The notes under the pieces were generated by a model. The model made no database searches, was not told where the DNA came from, and saw only the letters and a program-made list of their open reading frames with translations. A stretch of DNA of 64,000 nt. Source: a bacterium. Lineage in GTDB: Bacteria > Elusimicrobiota > Elusimicrobia > Elusimicrobiales > UBA9959. This document shows, piece by piece, positions 44,467 to 52,929 of the stretch. The stretch covers positions 62,001 through 126,000 of the forward strand of contig JAJYJH010000003.1 in assembly GCA_021789695.1 (NCBI GenBank), written 5' to 3'. Made by a program: the position numbers and the translations under genes. Numbering within the stretch: position 1 is the stretch's first letter; each line of letters starts with the position of its first letter.

Positions 44467-47400
44467 TCAGTTCACCCCCGCCGGCTGCGGCCCGCTGGCG
44501 GCCATGTCCGCCGCCCGTTTCAGGTCTACCCCTATCAGTTTGCTGACCCCGAGCTCCTCCATCGTTACGCCGTAGAGCGTGTCGGCGGCCTCCATCGTGC
44601 GCTTGTTGTGCGTGATCACGATGAACTGCGTCGTGCCCGCGAACTCCTTGATCAGCCGCACAAAACGCTCCACGTTGGCCTCGTCGAGCGGGGCGTCGGC
44701 CTCGTCCATGATGCAGAACGGCGACGGATTCACGCGGAAAAAGCTGAACAGCAGCGACAGCGCGGTCAGGGCCTTCTCTCCGCCCGAAAGCTGCGAGATG
44801 CTGACCAGCTTCTTGCCGGGCGGATGGGCCATGATCTCGACGCCCGTCTCCAGCAGGTTGTCGGGCATCGTCAGGATCAGGTCGGCCTCTCCGCCGTTGA
44901 ACAGCAGCGAGTAGATTTCCTTGAAGTAGCCGCGCACCTTGTCGAACGTCGCCTTGAAGTTCTCGCGCGTCGTGTCGTTGATCTTGTTGATCGCGCTGCG
45001 CAGGTCGGCCTTCGCACGGTTGAGGTCCTCCACCTGGGAGTTCATGAAGTTAAAGCGCTGCGTCAGGGCCTCGTACTCCTCCGGCGCTGTCATATTGACG
45101 TTGCCCATCTCCTGGATGCGGCGGCGCAGGAACTGCACGCGCTCCGGGTCGGCCTGCACTCCGGCGTAGCGTTCGCGGGCCTCAGCCGGGGTCACGTTCC
45201 ACTCCTCGCTCATGCGCTTGGCGGTTTCCTCCGCGCGAGCGGCTATCGTGGCCAGTTCGGTCTCTATCTGGTAGCGCGTCCTCTCGTTCTCGGAGGAAAG
45301 CGCCCGGCTGTCCGAGAGATTGGCGCTCAGCCTGGCCAGGTCCCCGCGCATGGCGTTCAGTTCGTCCTCCATGGCCCGGTCTATGATCTCCTTCTCGGCC
45401 AGGTCGTGCATCAGCTCCGCCTGGCGCGCCTTGGCCGCGGCTATCTCCCTGGTGTAGCGCTCCTCGCGCTCGGCCAGTTCGGCGCGGCGGCCCTCGAAAT
45501 GGGACCGTTCCTCGGTCAGCGCGGCCAGATCTCCCTCCGCCCGAGAAAGTTCCGCCTTGAGCGCCTCAAGGTTCTGGCGGTAATTGTCCAGATTGGCCTT
45601 GCGGGCGCCGAGTTCTTCCTTCCTGTGGGCGAACTCCTGGTGCAGGGCCTCCTTCTTTTCGCCCAGCGCGCCCTGCTCCGCCCTCTTGGCGTCCACGGCC
45701 GCCGTCGCGGCGGCCTTGCTCTCCTGCAGGGAGGTGAATTCGGCCTCGGCCTGCGCTATGGAGGCCTCGGCCTTTTCCTTCTCCGAGGCGGTCAGCGCCA
45801 GGCCTTCCTTCTTGAGTTTCAAGTCCCCTTCCGCGCCAGCGGCCTCCGTCTCGTTCTTGTGAAAGTCTATGTTCAGGGCGGAGGCCTTCTCCGCGGCGGC
45901 TGCCGCCGCCGAGCGGGCGGCTTCCAGCTGCGGCTGCAGCCCGGCCTTCTCGGCCTCCAGCGCCGCGTTCTCCTCGTCCAGCTTTTTCAACTGCTCCTTC
46001 AGGTCGTCGGCCTCCTCCCAGTACGGCTCGTTGGAGACCACCTCGTCGGCGCCCCCGGTCATCCAGAAAGGGCCGTGTACGGACCCGCCGGAGGCGTACA
46101 CGCCGGACAGCAGGCCGGACACCAGCGGCAGATACTGCTGATCGCAGGAAATCTTGTCCCGCACCTTCTGCGCTCCGGGGGTGTTCCAGCCGTCCTGCTG
46201 CTGCGGAGCCGGCGGCACCCTGTCCAGTATCAGGAAGCGGCAGCGGCCCTTGCCTATGTGCCTGAGGTAGTTCACGGAGTCCTCGGCCGCGGCCGAATTC
46301 TCGCAGACCACGGAATCCAGGAAGCGGCCCAGCGCCTCGTCCACGGCCACGCGGTCCTCTTTGCGCACGGAAAGCAGGTGGCGCAGCGTGCCCTTAATGC
46401 CGGAGGCGCCGGAATTGAGCACGCTGTTTATGCCTACCCAATAGGAATCGTGCTCGCCCTGGGCCATCAGGGCCTCCAGGCGACTCTGGTCCCAGGCCTT
46501 CTTCTCGCGTATCTCCGCCTGGCGGCCGTCTATCTCGTCCAGGCGCGCGGAAAGGGCCCCGGCCTGCGCTTCGGCCGCTCCGGCCTTTTCGTTCTCAGCG
46601 GCCAGCTCGGAACTGAGCGACGCGGAACGGGCCTTAAGCTCCGTCAAGCGGCCTTCCATCGCGGCGACCGCCGCGGACAACTCCCGCATATCCCTCTCCA
46701 GGCCCGCCTTGGCCTCGTTATAATGGCCGATGTTGGAGCCGGTCACGGCTATCCTGCTGGAAATTTCCACCTCGCGGGAATAAACCTCGTTCATCTCGCG
46801 GGCCAGGGCGTCCGCGGCCGCGTCGGCGGCCTGCATCTGCGAGCTGACCTCCGCCAGCGAGGACGCGGCCGCGTCGCACTCGGCCTGCAGGGCCGGCAGC
46901 CCCCCCTCGTCGGAAGAAAGCCTGGCGCGAAGCTCGGCTAAGCGCGGCTCGGTGAAGGCCAGTTTCTCGGCGTTGCGCCTTTCCGAGACCTCCAGCTGCG
47001 AGCGCTGCCTGGCAATCTCGGCCAGTATCTCGCCTCCGGAGACTATGCGGCCCTCGGCCTGCACTTTGTCCGTCTTGACGGTGCTGATGGCCTCCTTGAG
47101 CACGCGCTGCTCCTCCCCCTTCTGGGTCAGCGTCAGGTTCAGGGCGGCGATCTCGCCCTCCAGGCCGCTGATGCTGACGGCTATCTCCTCCAGTTCCTTC
47201 TTAACGGGTTCCAGCTTGGCAGCCGCCTCGGCGCTCCTGGCCCCGAAAGCCTCGCTGTCCCTGAGCAGCAGCACCACCTCGGCGCCGGTCAGCTCGTCCT
47301 TGTATTTAGCCTGCAGGCGGGCCTTGGCCGCCTCCTTGTCCAGCTTCTTGATCTGCTCGTCCAAAAGCACCATGCTGTCGGCCAGGCGGTCCAGGTCCGC

Positions 47401-47955
47401 CTGCACCTTCTCCAGCTTGCGGGCGGCCTCCTCGCGCTTGGCCTTGTATTTGCTGACGCCCGCGGCCTCCTCGAACAGCTCGCGGCGCTGCTCGGCCGTG
47501 GCGGACAGCACGGTCTCCACCTCGCCCTGGTCTATGATGGCGTAGCCGTCGGTGCCGATGCCGGTGTCCAGGAACATCTCGCGGATGTCGCGCAGGCGGC
47601 ACTGCACCTTGTTGATGAAGTATTCGGACTCCTCCGAGCGGTAGATCTTGCGGGTGACGGTTACCTCGCTGAAGTCGAGCGGCAGCTTGCGGCTGCCGTT
47701 ATCGAACGTCATCGCCACCTCGCCCATGTTAAGTTGCTGGCGCTTCGTGGTGCCGGCGAAGATCACGTCCATCATGGACGGCATGCGCAGCGACTTCCAG
47801 CTCATCTCGCCTATGCACCACTTGATCGAGTCCACCACGTTGGACTTGCCGCAGCCGTTCGGCCCCACTATGCAGGTGATGCCGGGTTTGAGCGGCATCT
47901 TCACTTTGTTCGCGAAGGATTTAAAACCGTAGATTTCAAGCGCTTTGAGGTACAT
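44467..47955 (-). CDS. smc: Chromosome partition protein SMC
   Basis: A 1162-residue condensin ATPase. It has Walker A GPNGCGKS at 31-38, two long coiled-coil arms, a glycine-rich hinge near the middle (SGIKGTLRHLLSVRKEDRVA), and the C-terminal signature LSGGEKALTALSLLF with Walker B FCIMDEADAPLDEANV. The length is typical (about 1150-1190). After Walker A the usual GEQSAKSLRG reads GEMSWKSLRM. AGGGGAG lies 5 nt before the ATG. scpA and scpB are not in the window. Confidence 0.96.
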   Translation of the reverse strand: MYLKALEIYGFKSFANKVKMPLKPGITCIVGPNGCGKSNVVDSIKWCIGEMSWKSLRMPSMMDVIFAGTTKRQQLNMGEVAMTFDNGSRKLPLDFSEVTVTRKIYRSEESEYFINKVQCRLRDIREMFLDTGIGTDGYAIIDQGEVETVLSATAEQRRELFEEAAGVSKYKAKREEAARKLEKVQADLDRLADSMVLLDEQIKKLDKEAAKARLQAKYKDELTGAEVVLLLRDSEAFGARSAEAAAKLEPVKKELEEIAVSISGLEGEIAALNLTLTQKGEEQRVLKEAISTVKTDKVQAEGRIVSGGEILAEIARQRSQLEVSERRNAEKLAFTEPRLAELRARLSSDEGGLPALQAECDAAASSLAEVSSQMQAADAAADALAREMNEVYSREVEISSRIAVTGSNIGHYNEAKAGLERDMRELSAAVAAMEGRLTELKARSASLSSELAAENEKAGAAEAQAGALSARLDEIDGRQAEIREKKAWDQSRLEALMAQGEHDSYWVGINSVLNSGASGIKGTLRHLLSVRKEDRVAVDEALGRFLDSVVCENSAAAEDSVNYLRHIGKGRCRFLILDRVPPAPQQQDGWNTPGAQKVRDKISCDQQYLPLVSGLLSGVYASGGSVHGPFWMTGGADEVVSNEPYWEEADDLKEQLKKLDEENAALEAEKAGLQPQLEAARSAAAAAAEKASALNIDFHKNETEAAGAEGDLKLKKEGLALTASEKEKAEASIAQAEAEFTSLQESKAAATAAVDAKRAEQGALGEKKEALHQEFAHRKEELGARKANLDNYRQNLEALKAELSRAEGDLAALTEERSHFEGRRAELAEREERYTREIAAAKARQAELMHDLAEKEIIDRAMEDELNAMRGDLARLSANLSDSRALSSENERTRYQIETELATIAARAEETAKRMSEEWNVTPAEARERYAGVQADPERVQFLRRRIQEMGNVNMTAPEEYEALTQRFNFMNSQVEDLNRAKADLRSAINKINDTTRENFKATFDKVRGYFKEIYSLLFNGGEADLILTMPDNLLETGVEIMAHPPGKKLVSISQLSGGEKALTALSLLFSFFRVNPSPFCIMDEADAPLDEANVERFVRLIKEFAGTTQFIVITHNKRTMEAADTLYGVTMEELGVSKLIGVDLKRAADMAASGPQPAGVN

Positions 47956-48014
47956 GGAACTCCCCTGGGATAAGTTTTAAACCAAAGAACACCCGCCGGC
48001 GCCTCGCAGGGCCA

Positions 48015-48057
48015 CCGGGACATCAATTATATAAATAAAGGGCGTTGAGTGTCCCGG
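48015..48057. repeat. Inverted repeat around a possible smc promoter
   Basis: Perfect 8-bp arms CCGGGACA (48015-48022) and TGTCCCGG (48050-48057) separated by 27 bp of AT-rich sequence. On the minus strand a TATAAT lies inside at 48026-48031. It could be an operator of the smc operon or form a structure. There is no T-tract, so it is not a normal terminator. Confidence 0.5.
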
Positions 48058-48131
48058 GCCACGCGGCTCAACCGCAGTAGCAACGCGGAGAACGGCGCGG
48101 CAAAAGATCCGCCAGGCACTGTTTAAAATCG

Positions 48132-49574
48132 TTACGAGTACGTAATTATGATCCAGTCCGCCCCATCGCTTTGCAGGACGACAGAATTATTAATCGACAG
48201 GGGGTAACGATTAACAGCATCGTAGGTTCCGGCGTCTATGGTTTCGGTGCCGTAAGGAGCTACGTAGTCATACGCCGCTCCGTTGGTGCTAATGCATTTG
48301 ACGATATAGATCCTGCCGGCTATGCCCACGGCGGAAGGCAATTCAACCGTGATAGAGCCGCTAGCGGTCGAGTTGATTATCAAGGTGACGTCGTTAGCGG
48401 TGGCGGTATAGGTCGATGTAACGACCTTCACCGGCAGGGTCAGGGAGCCGCCGGCGGCCAGCGCCCCGGAAACCAGCAGGCTGGCGGCGGAAACGCCGCC
48501 GTTTATGGCCAGGTTGCCGCCGCCGTTGAGCTGCACCAGCTGGCCGGCGCTGTTGAAGCCGCCGGTGAACGCGCCGGTAGTTATCTGCACCCTGTCGTCG
48601 CCGAACTTGCCGGAGGTCACCGCGCCCGTAGTTATGTTCACCCGGTCGTCGGAGAACTTGCCGGAGGTCACCGCACCCGTAGTTATGTTCACCCGGTCGT
48701 CGGAGAACTTGCCGGAGGTCACCGCACCCGTAGTTATGTTCACCCGGTCGTCGCCGAACTTGCCGGAGGTTATGGCCCCGGTCGTGATGGAAACGCTGAC
48801 GTCGGTGAGCGTACCTGAGAGGGCGGCCGTGGTTATGGCCACCCGGTCGTCGCCAAACCTGCCGGAACTGATGGCCCCGGTGCTGAGCTGCACTGCCGTA
48901 TCGGTAATGGCGCCGGAAAGCTCGGCCGTGGTAACGGAAACTTTGTAAAGCTGGGAGCCGTCTGCCGCGGGCAGTTTCTTGGAGGCGTCCAGCCGCACCA
49001 GCTGATCGGCGCCGTTGAAGCCGCCGGTGAAGGCCCCGGTGGTTATCTGCACCCGGTCGTCGGAGAACTTGCCGGAGCTGATGGCCGCCGTGCTGAGCGT
49101 CACCTTGACGTCGGTGACCGAACCGTCGGCTATGCTGGAGGCAGGCAACTGGGCGTCCGGTGAGAGGGCCTGGGCCACCAGCGCGTACGGAGCCGAAGCC
49201 ATCTCCTGATAGGGGGAAAGGGCCTGGCCGTTCACCACTATCTCTACGTAGCGCGGTCCGGAGAAGGTGGCGGTGGAGATGTTGGAGGGCGTGGAAAGAT
49301 CGGACAGCGTCCCGGCGGAAAGTTCGGCGCTGAAGACGCCCTTTGCAACGCCTATGGTCTGCGGCTGGCTCACCCACAGCGGAGTGCCGCCGCTGGAGAC
49401 GTCGTAAATCCTGAAGACGAAGGTCTTTGTCCCGTCCACGGGCTGGCCGCTCTCGTCCAAACGTCCCTGGAAGTTTATCTTCAGCGGGACCCCGGCTAAA
49501 GCCGGCCCGGAGTAGCCGGCCAGAAGCAGGGCCGACAGAAGGACAGTACCGCTAAAAAAAGACGCTCTTTTCAT
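48132..49574 (-). CDS. Secreted tandem-repeat surface protein (surface locus 2)
   Basis: A 480-residue protein with a signal peptide (MKRASFFSGTVLLSALLLAG...ALA). An N-terminal beta domain (PLKINFQGRLDESGQPVDG, VFRIYDVSSGGTPLW) is found in many predicted bacterial surface proteins. A run of repeats of consensus ITTGAVTSGKFSDDRVN (17 residues) covers about residues 145-330, and three copies are nearly identical. The C-terminal part (ELPSAVGIAGRIYIVKCIS, LQSDGADWIIITY) resembles the end domain of tail-fibre-like surface proteins. An elongated stalk is plausible; function unknown. It is the last gene of locus 2. Confidence 0.8.
   Translation of the reverse strand: MKRASFFSGTVLLSALLLAGYSGPALAGVPLKINFQGRLDESGQPVDGTKTFVFRIYDVSSGGTPLWVSQPQTIGVAKGVFSAELSAGTLSDLSTPSNISTATFSGPRYVEIVVNGQALSPYQEMASAPYALVAQALSPDAQLPASSIADGSVTDVKVTLSTAAISSGKFSDDRVQITTGAFTGGFNGADQLVRLDASKKLPAADGSQLYKVSVTTAELSGAITDTAVQLSTGAISSGRFGDDRVAITTAALSGTLTDVSVSITTGAITSGKFGDDRVNITTGAVTSGKFSDDRVNITTGAVTSGKFSDDRVNITTGAVTSGKFGDDRVQITTGAFTGGFNSAGQLVQLNGGGNLAINGGVSAASLLVSGALAAGGSLTLPVKVVTSTYTATANDVTLIINSTASGSITVELPSAVGIAGRIYIVKCISTNGAAYDYVAPYGTETIDAGTYDAVNRYPLSINNSVVLQSDGADWIIITYS
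48604..48756 (-). repeat. 51-bp tandem repeat inside the surface protein gene
   Basis: Three consecutive copies of a 51-bp unit starting at 48604, 48655 and 48706, differing at only a few bases; a fourth, diverged copy begins at 48757. The unit encodes 17 residues, so copy-number change keeps the reading frame. Confidence 0.9.
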
Positions 49575-49592
49575 TATTTCTCTCCGGATCCT

Positions 49593-50126
49593 CTACCAGA
49601 TTATCATCAGCTTTCCGGTGGCGGTATGACCGCCTCCCTTTATGACGTAGATATAAACTCCGCTGGCCACCTGCTGGCCGGCGGAGTTGCGCGCATCCCA
49701 CGCCAGCTTGCTCCCGAAGTCGCTTTTGTACAGCTTGCGCACCAAGCGGCCGCTTATGGTATATATCCTGACCGACGCCGAAGACGTCAGCCCGGTAAAG
49801 GTTATGACGGTATCCCCCCTCGAGGGCATGAACGGTACCGGGTAGCAATGGGCGGAAGCCAGGTTCCCCTGCGCCAGGTCCATGATAACCACGGCCGGGG
49901 CCGCGCCCATCGCGACGGTATAGGCCCCGCCGCTCGGGGCCACGGAAGAAAAGGACGGCCCGCCCAGGTTCAACGCGCCGGCCGTGAAGCTCCCGCCGGC
50001 GGCCGTCCCTCCTCCGGAGACCGTAGCCAGCAAAGGCAGGTCGTAAGGCCCGCCGCTCATGGAGGCGCCTGCCGGCCGGGCCAGGCAGGCGAGGAGGAGG
50101 AAGCCCGCGCATTTCCTAATGTGCAT
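49593..50126 (-). CDS. Small secreted protein with FlgD/T9SS-like C-terminal domain (surface locus 2)
   Basis: A 177-residue protein with a signal peptide (MHIRKCAGFLLLACLARPAGA). The first half is Gly/Ser/Ala-rich. The last 85 residues form the sorting-like domain: CYPVPFMPSRGDTVITF, VRIYTISGRLVRKLYKSD, WDARNSAGQQVASGVYIYVI. The same domain ends the 1617-residue protein of locus 1 (IRIYTLSGQLVRD, WDGRNKDGSEVANGVYYGFV). It overlaps the PorV2 gene by 11 nt, which places it as the likely PorV2 client. GGGGGG lies just before the ATG. Confidence 0.78.
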   Translation of the reverse strand: MHIRKCAGFLLLACLARPAGASMSGGPYDLPLLATVSGGGTAAGGSFTAGALNLGGPSFSSVAPSGGAYTVAMGAAPAVVIMDLAQGNLASAHCYPVPFMPSRGDTVITFTGLTSSASVRIYTISGRLVRKLYKSDFGSKLAWDARNSAGQQVASGVYIYVIKGGGHTATGKLMIIW

Positions 50127-51564
50127 CCGTTCCCCCCGGAGTATTTATCCTGCCCAGGGCCGTTATGATGGCGCTTTTAGCCATATCCGAATTCTCTCCC
50201 CTCAGCGCGGCCTGCAGGCAGGCGGAGGCGGTATGCCCGGGGTGGCTGGCAAGGGCCAGGGCGGCGTGCGCGCGGATCTCCTCTTTCTGGTCGCCCAACG
50301 CCCTGCAGAGGGAGTTGACAGCCAGGGGGTCTTTGCTAAGCTCCAGGCCGCGCAGGGCGGCTATCTGCCAGCCCGTCCTGCCCGAGGAAAGCAGGGCCGA
50401 GAAATGCTGCATAGCCCGCGGGTCGTTAAGGCCGGCGATGTACTCGGCCGCCGCCAGCGACTTCACCGGGTCCTGCCCGTAAAGGTCGTTCAGAGCGGAA
50501 TCGAAGCTCCTCTTCGCGGCTGCCGCCGGCGGCCTGGCTCCGCCCGCGGGCGCCTGTTCAGGTGCGGGAGGCGCGGCGGCCGGAGCCTGCGCCTTCCGCC
50601 CGGCCCGGCCCCCGAAGGCGCAGGAAATCCCGAAACGCTGCATATTTCCCAGATCGTACGTAGAGGCGTAAGAATAGTCCAGCCGCAGGCGCCGCCCCAA
50701 GCGCGACGGCAACAACAGGCCCAGGCCGAAGCTCAGCCCGTTTGAGATGTCGCCGTAGGAACTGTAGCCGGCCCGCAGCGAGACCAGCCTGTAGAAGGTC
50801 CCTTCTAGGCCTCCCGAAAAATATGAGGAGCCGTCCTTTGGCAGGTTCAGGTCGGCCGAGGCAAGAAAAGAGACCGCCCAGGCGGACGGCGCGAGCGAGT
50901 AGGAGGCGCCGGCCTTCCACTCCGAGGCGGGCCTGGCCCCGGAACCGATGAAGCTGAGGCGGCTGGCGGCCAGGTTCCTGGCTGCCAGCCCGAAACCCAG
51001 CCCCTTCACCGAGGTTGGCAGCAGCAGGCCGGCGTCGGCGGCGTAGCCGGAGGCAGAGATTGAAGCCAGTTTCTCCTTCAGCGACTTCAAAGAGGCGCCC
51101 AGGTAGAGAGAAGGCAGGAAGGCCAGGCCGGTCCTGAAGCCGCGGCCGTAGCCCAGGTAAACGGCCATGTCGTAGGCGGAGACGGAACCTGTCCTGTTGT
51201 CGAAGTTGTCGTAAGAGGCGAAGGGGCTTACGTCCAGGTAATCCAGGCCGAAACCGACCGCCCCGCCGCCGGCGGGCAACGAGCCCGCCAGCCAGTGCTG
51301 GGAGATGCCGGGCAGATAGTCGTTGTAGGAGTAAGTTAGCCCGGGCACAGCGGCCAGGCCCAGCCCTGCGGGGTTGTACAGCACGGAGCCGGGGCCGTCC
51401 GGGACGGAAGTGAAGGCGCCGCCAAGCGCCGTTTCCCTGGCCCCCACCGGTATCTTCAGGAAATCGGCCGCGGAAGTGCCCGGGCCGGCCGCGCCCGCGG
51501 CCAAAGCCGTCAGCAGGACCGCCGCGCACAGAACGGACGTCTTTATCGCCTTGTAAATCCTCAT
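50116..51564 (-). CDS. PorV/UPF0164-like outer-membrane protein 2 fused to HEAT-like repeats
   Basis: A 482-residue protein with a signal peptide (MRIYKAIKTSVLCAAVLLTALAAGA). The first 315 residues are a PorV-type barrel (SAADFLKIPVGARETALGGA, VLYNPAGLGL, through GDISNGLSFGLGLLLP). After a Pro/Ala linker, residues about 360-480 are alpha-helical HEAT-like repeats (DPRAMQHFSALLSSGRTGWQ, DPLAVNSLCRALGDQKEEIR). I do not know this fusion from described PorV proteins. It overlaps the small sorting-domain gene and lies 109 bp after barrel 2, with a possible terminator in between. Confidence 0.78.
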   Translation of the reverse strand: MRIYKAIKTSVLCAAVLLTALAAGAAGPGTSAADFLKIPVGARETALGGAFTSVPDGPGSVLYNPAGLGLAAVPGLTYSYNDYLPGISQHWLAGSLPAGGGAVGFGLDYLDVSPFASYDNFDNRTGSVSAYDMAVYLGYGRGFRTGLAFLPSLYLGASLKSLKEKLASISASGYAADAGLLLPTSVKGLGFGLAARNLAASRLSFIGSGARPASEWKAGASYSLAPSAWAVSFLASADLNLPKDGSSYFSGGLEGTFYRLVSLRAGYSSYGDISNGLSFGLGLLLPSRLGRRLRLDYSYASTYDLGNMQRFGISCAFGGRAGRKAQAPAAAPPAPEQAPAGGARPPAAAAKRSFDSALNDLYGQDPVKSLAAAEYIAGLNDPRAMQHFSALLSSGRTGWQIAALRGLELSKDPLAVNSLCRALGDQKEEIRAHAALALASHPGHTASACLQAALRGENSDMAKSAIITALGRINTPGGTDAH

Positions 51565-51622
51565 GTGGCCCAGAATGCTCTCTATGTTAACAAATATGGA
51601 CCGCTCCCACTACAAACTCACC

Positions 51623-51653
51623 AAAAAAATAAGGCCCGGATTTGCCCCGGTCC
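51623..51653 (-). terminator. Possible terminator between barrel 2 and PorV2
   Basis: On the minus strand an imperfect 7-bp stem (GGACCGG / CCGGGCC, one A-G mismatch) with a 7-nt loop, followed by TTATTTTTTT. It would split surface locus 2 into two transcripts, or attenuate the second half. Confidence 0.55.
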
Positions 51654-51673
51654 TTGCGGAAGCCGCCGGCGGC

Positions 51674-52921
51674 TCAGTACGACAACTGGTAGGCCACGCC
51701 GAAGCTGTTGCCGGTATAGTTGTAAGGCATATACTGCTCGAACTTGCAGTTGGAACTGGCCAACACCAGCGAGTAGAAAAGCCGTACCGTGGCTATCTCG
51801 TTGATGCGCTTGCGGATGGAACCGGTCAGCGTGGTCATCAGGTTTTCCTGCTTGGTGCCCATGATATAGTCGTTCAAAGCGTCCCGCTTCGGCCTGGAGG
51901 TATAGTGCCGGCTGGTCACGCTTACGGCGCCGCCGATGGCCCACTTGCCGGTTATGTCCAGGTCCACCGGCACGCTGAGCGTAGTCTCGTTGTAGTCGTA
52001 GTTCCTGCCGATGAAGGTCACGTCGGAGGAGCCGCTCAGCAGATCGGTGGCAGTAGCGCCGAGCGACTTGAACCTGACGTAATTCTGGTTGGAGCGGTGT
52101 ACGGTGTAGGACACTAACGGTGACAGCTCCAGGATCCACAGCTTGCGCCTGAAGCCCGCGTCCAGCATAAAGGTCTTGTCCTTCTGCTTGGTGCCGCCGT
52201 AGCCTGCCTCGGTCACGGAGTTCAGGTCCACCACCTTCTGGTTCTTGTAGTCCTGCTGCGTGTAGGTAGCGCCGCCGAAGAAGTCGCCCCACATCGGAGT
52301 CAGGCTGATCTGCGTCAGGCGCTGGTCCTCCAGGCCGCCGTTGACGCCGGCTTGCTGGCCGTTGACGCTGTTGAACTCGCTGAGCAGGTCCGTGTAGTTG
52401 GGGAACTTGACGCTCTTGGTCAGCAAGGTCAGCGTAACGATGCCGTTCTTCTCGAAGTCGAACAGGTAGTCCCCGGCCAACTGCAGGCCGAAGGAGTTCA
52501 TATTGTAGAGGCCTGTCTTCCAGGTTTCGTTGGCGCCGGTGCGGGAATAGTCGTGCGAGAACGAGACGCCGGGGCGCAGCCGGAACTTCTCGCTGAGGGC
52601 GCGCCTGTACTCTAAGTTGAACAAGTGTGTCATCGAGCGGTCGGTGAACTGCTTAGTGTCCTGCGGCGCGAAGCCCTGGCCGTCGTAGTTAAAGTCGTAA
52701 AGGCCGAACAGCTGGTCCTTCTGCGAGAGCTTCGCCAGCATCCCGACCTGCGTGTCGATGTTGCCGCCGCTGAAGATGTTGCCTTGGCTGGGCAGGTAGC
52801 CGGCCTCCAGCATCGTCATGTTGAAGTACGGCGTGAAGACCTTGGAGTCCTCCGGCACCGCCGCCCGGGCGCCGCCGGCCAGCGCGCAGGCCATGAGAAC
52901 GGTAAGGATTGTCTTTTTCAT
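51674..52921 (-). CDS. Outer-membrane beta-barrel protein 2 (surface locus 2)
   Basis: A 415-residue protein with a signal peptide (MKKTILTVLMACALAGGARA) and many amphipathic strands rich in Tyr and Phe (FGLYDFNYDGQGF, MTHLFNLEYRRALSEKFRLR, WILELSPLVSYTVHRSNQNY), ending in an aromatic residue (FGVAYQLSY). The C-terminal SNCKFEQYMPYNY and the internal YVRFKSL match barrel 1 of locus 1 (SNNRYEQVYRYNY; YTRFKSL). The frame is open 53 codons upstream, but only MKKTI has a signal peptide and GAGG 6 nt before it. It starts 8 nt after the preceding secreted protein's stop. Confidence 0.78.
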   Translation of the reverse strand: MKKTILTVLMACALAGGARAAVPEDSKVFTPYFNMTMLEAGYLPSQGNIFSGGNIDTQVGMLAKLSQKDQLFGLYDFNYDGQGFAPQDTKQFTDRSMTHLFNLEYRRALSEKFRLRPGVSFSHDYSRTGANETWKTGLYNMNSFGLQLAGDYLFDFEKNGIVTLTLLTKSVKFPNYTDLLSEFNSVNGQQAGVNGGLEDQRLTQISLTPMWGDFFGGATYTQQDYKNQKVVDLNSVTEAGYGGTKQKDKTFMLDAGFRRKLWILELSPLVSYTVHRSNQNYVRFKSLGATATDLLSGSSDVTFIGRNYDYNETTLSVPVDLDITGKWAIGGAVSVTSRHYTSRPKRDALNDYIMGTKQENLMTTLTGSIRKRINEIATVRLFYSLVLASSNCKFEQYMPYNYTGNSFGVAYQLSY

Positions 52922-52929
52922 TTCGGTCC

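Noticed and set aside
48604-48807. CRISPR array
   Set aside because: The repeated units are directly adjacent with no unique spacers, and they lie in frame in a signal-peptide protein.
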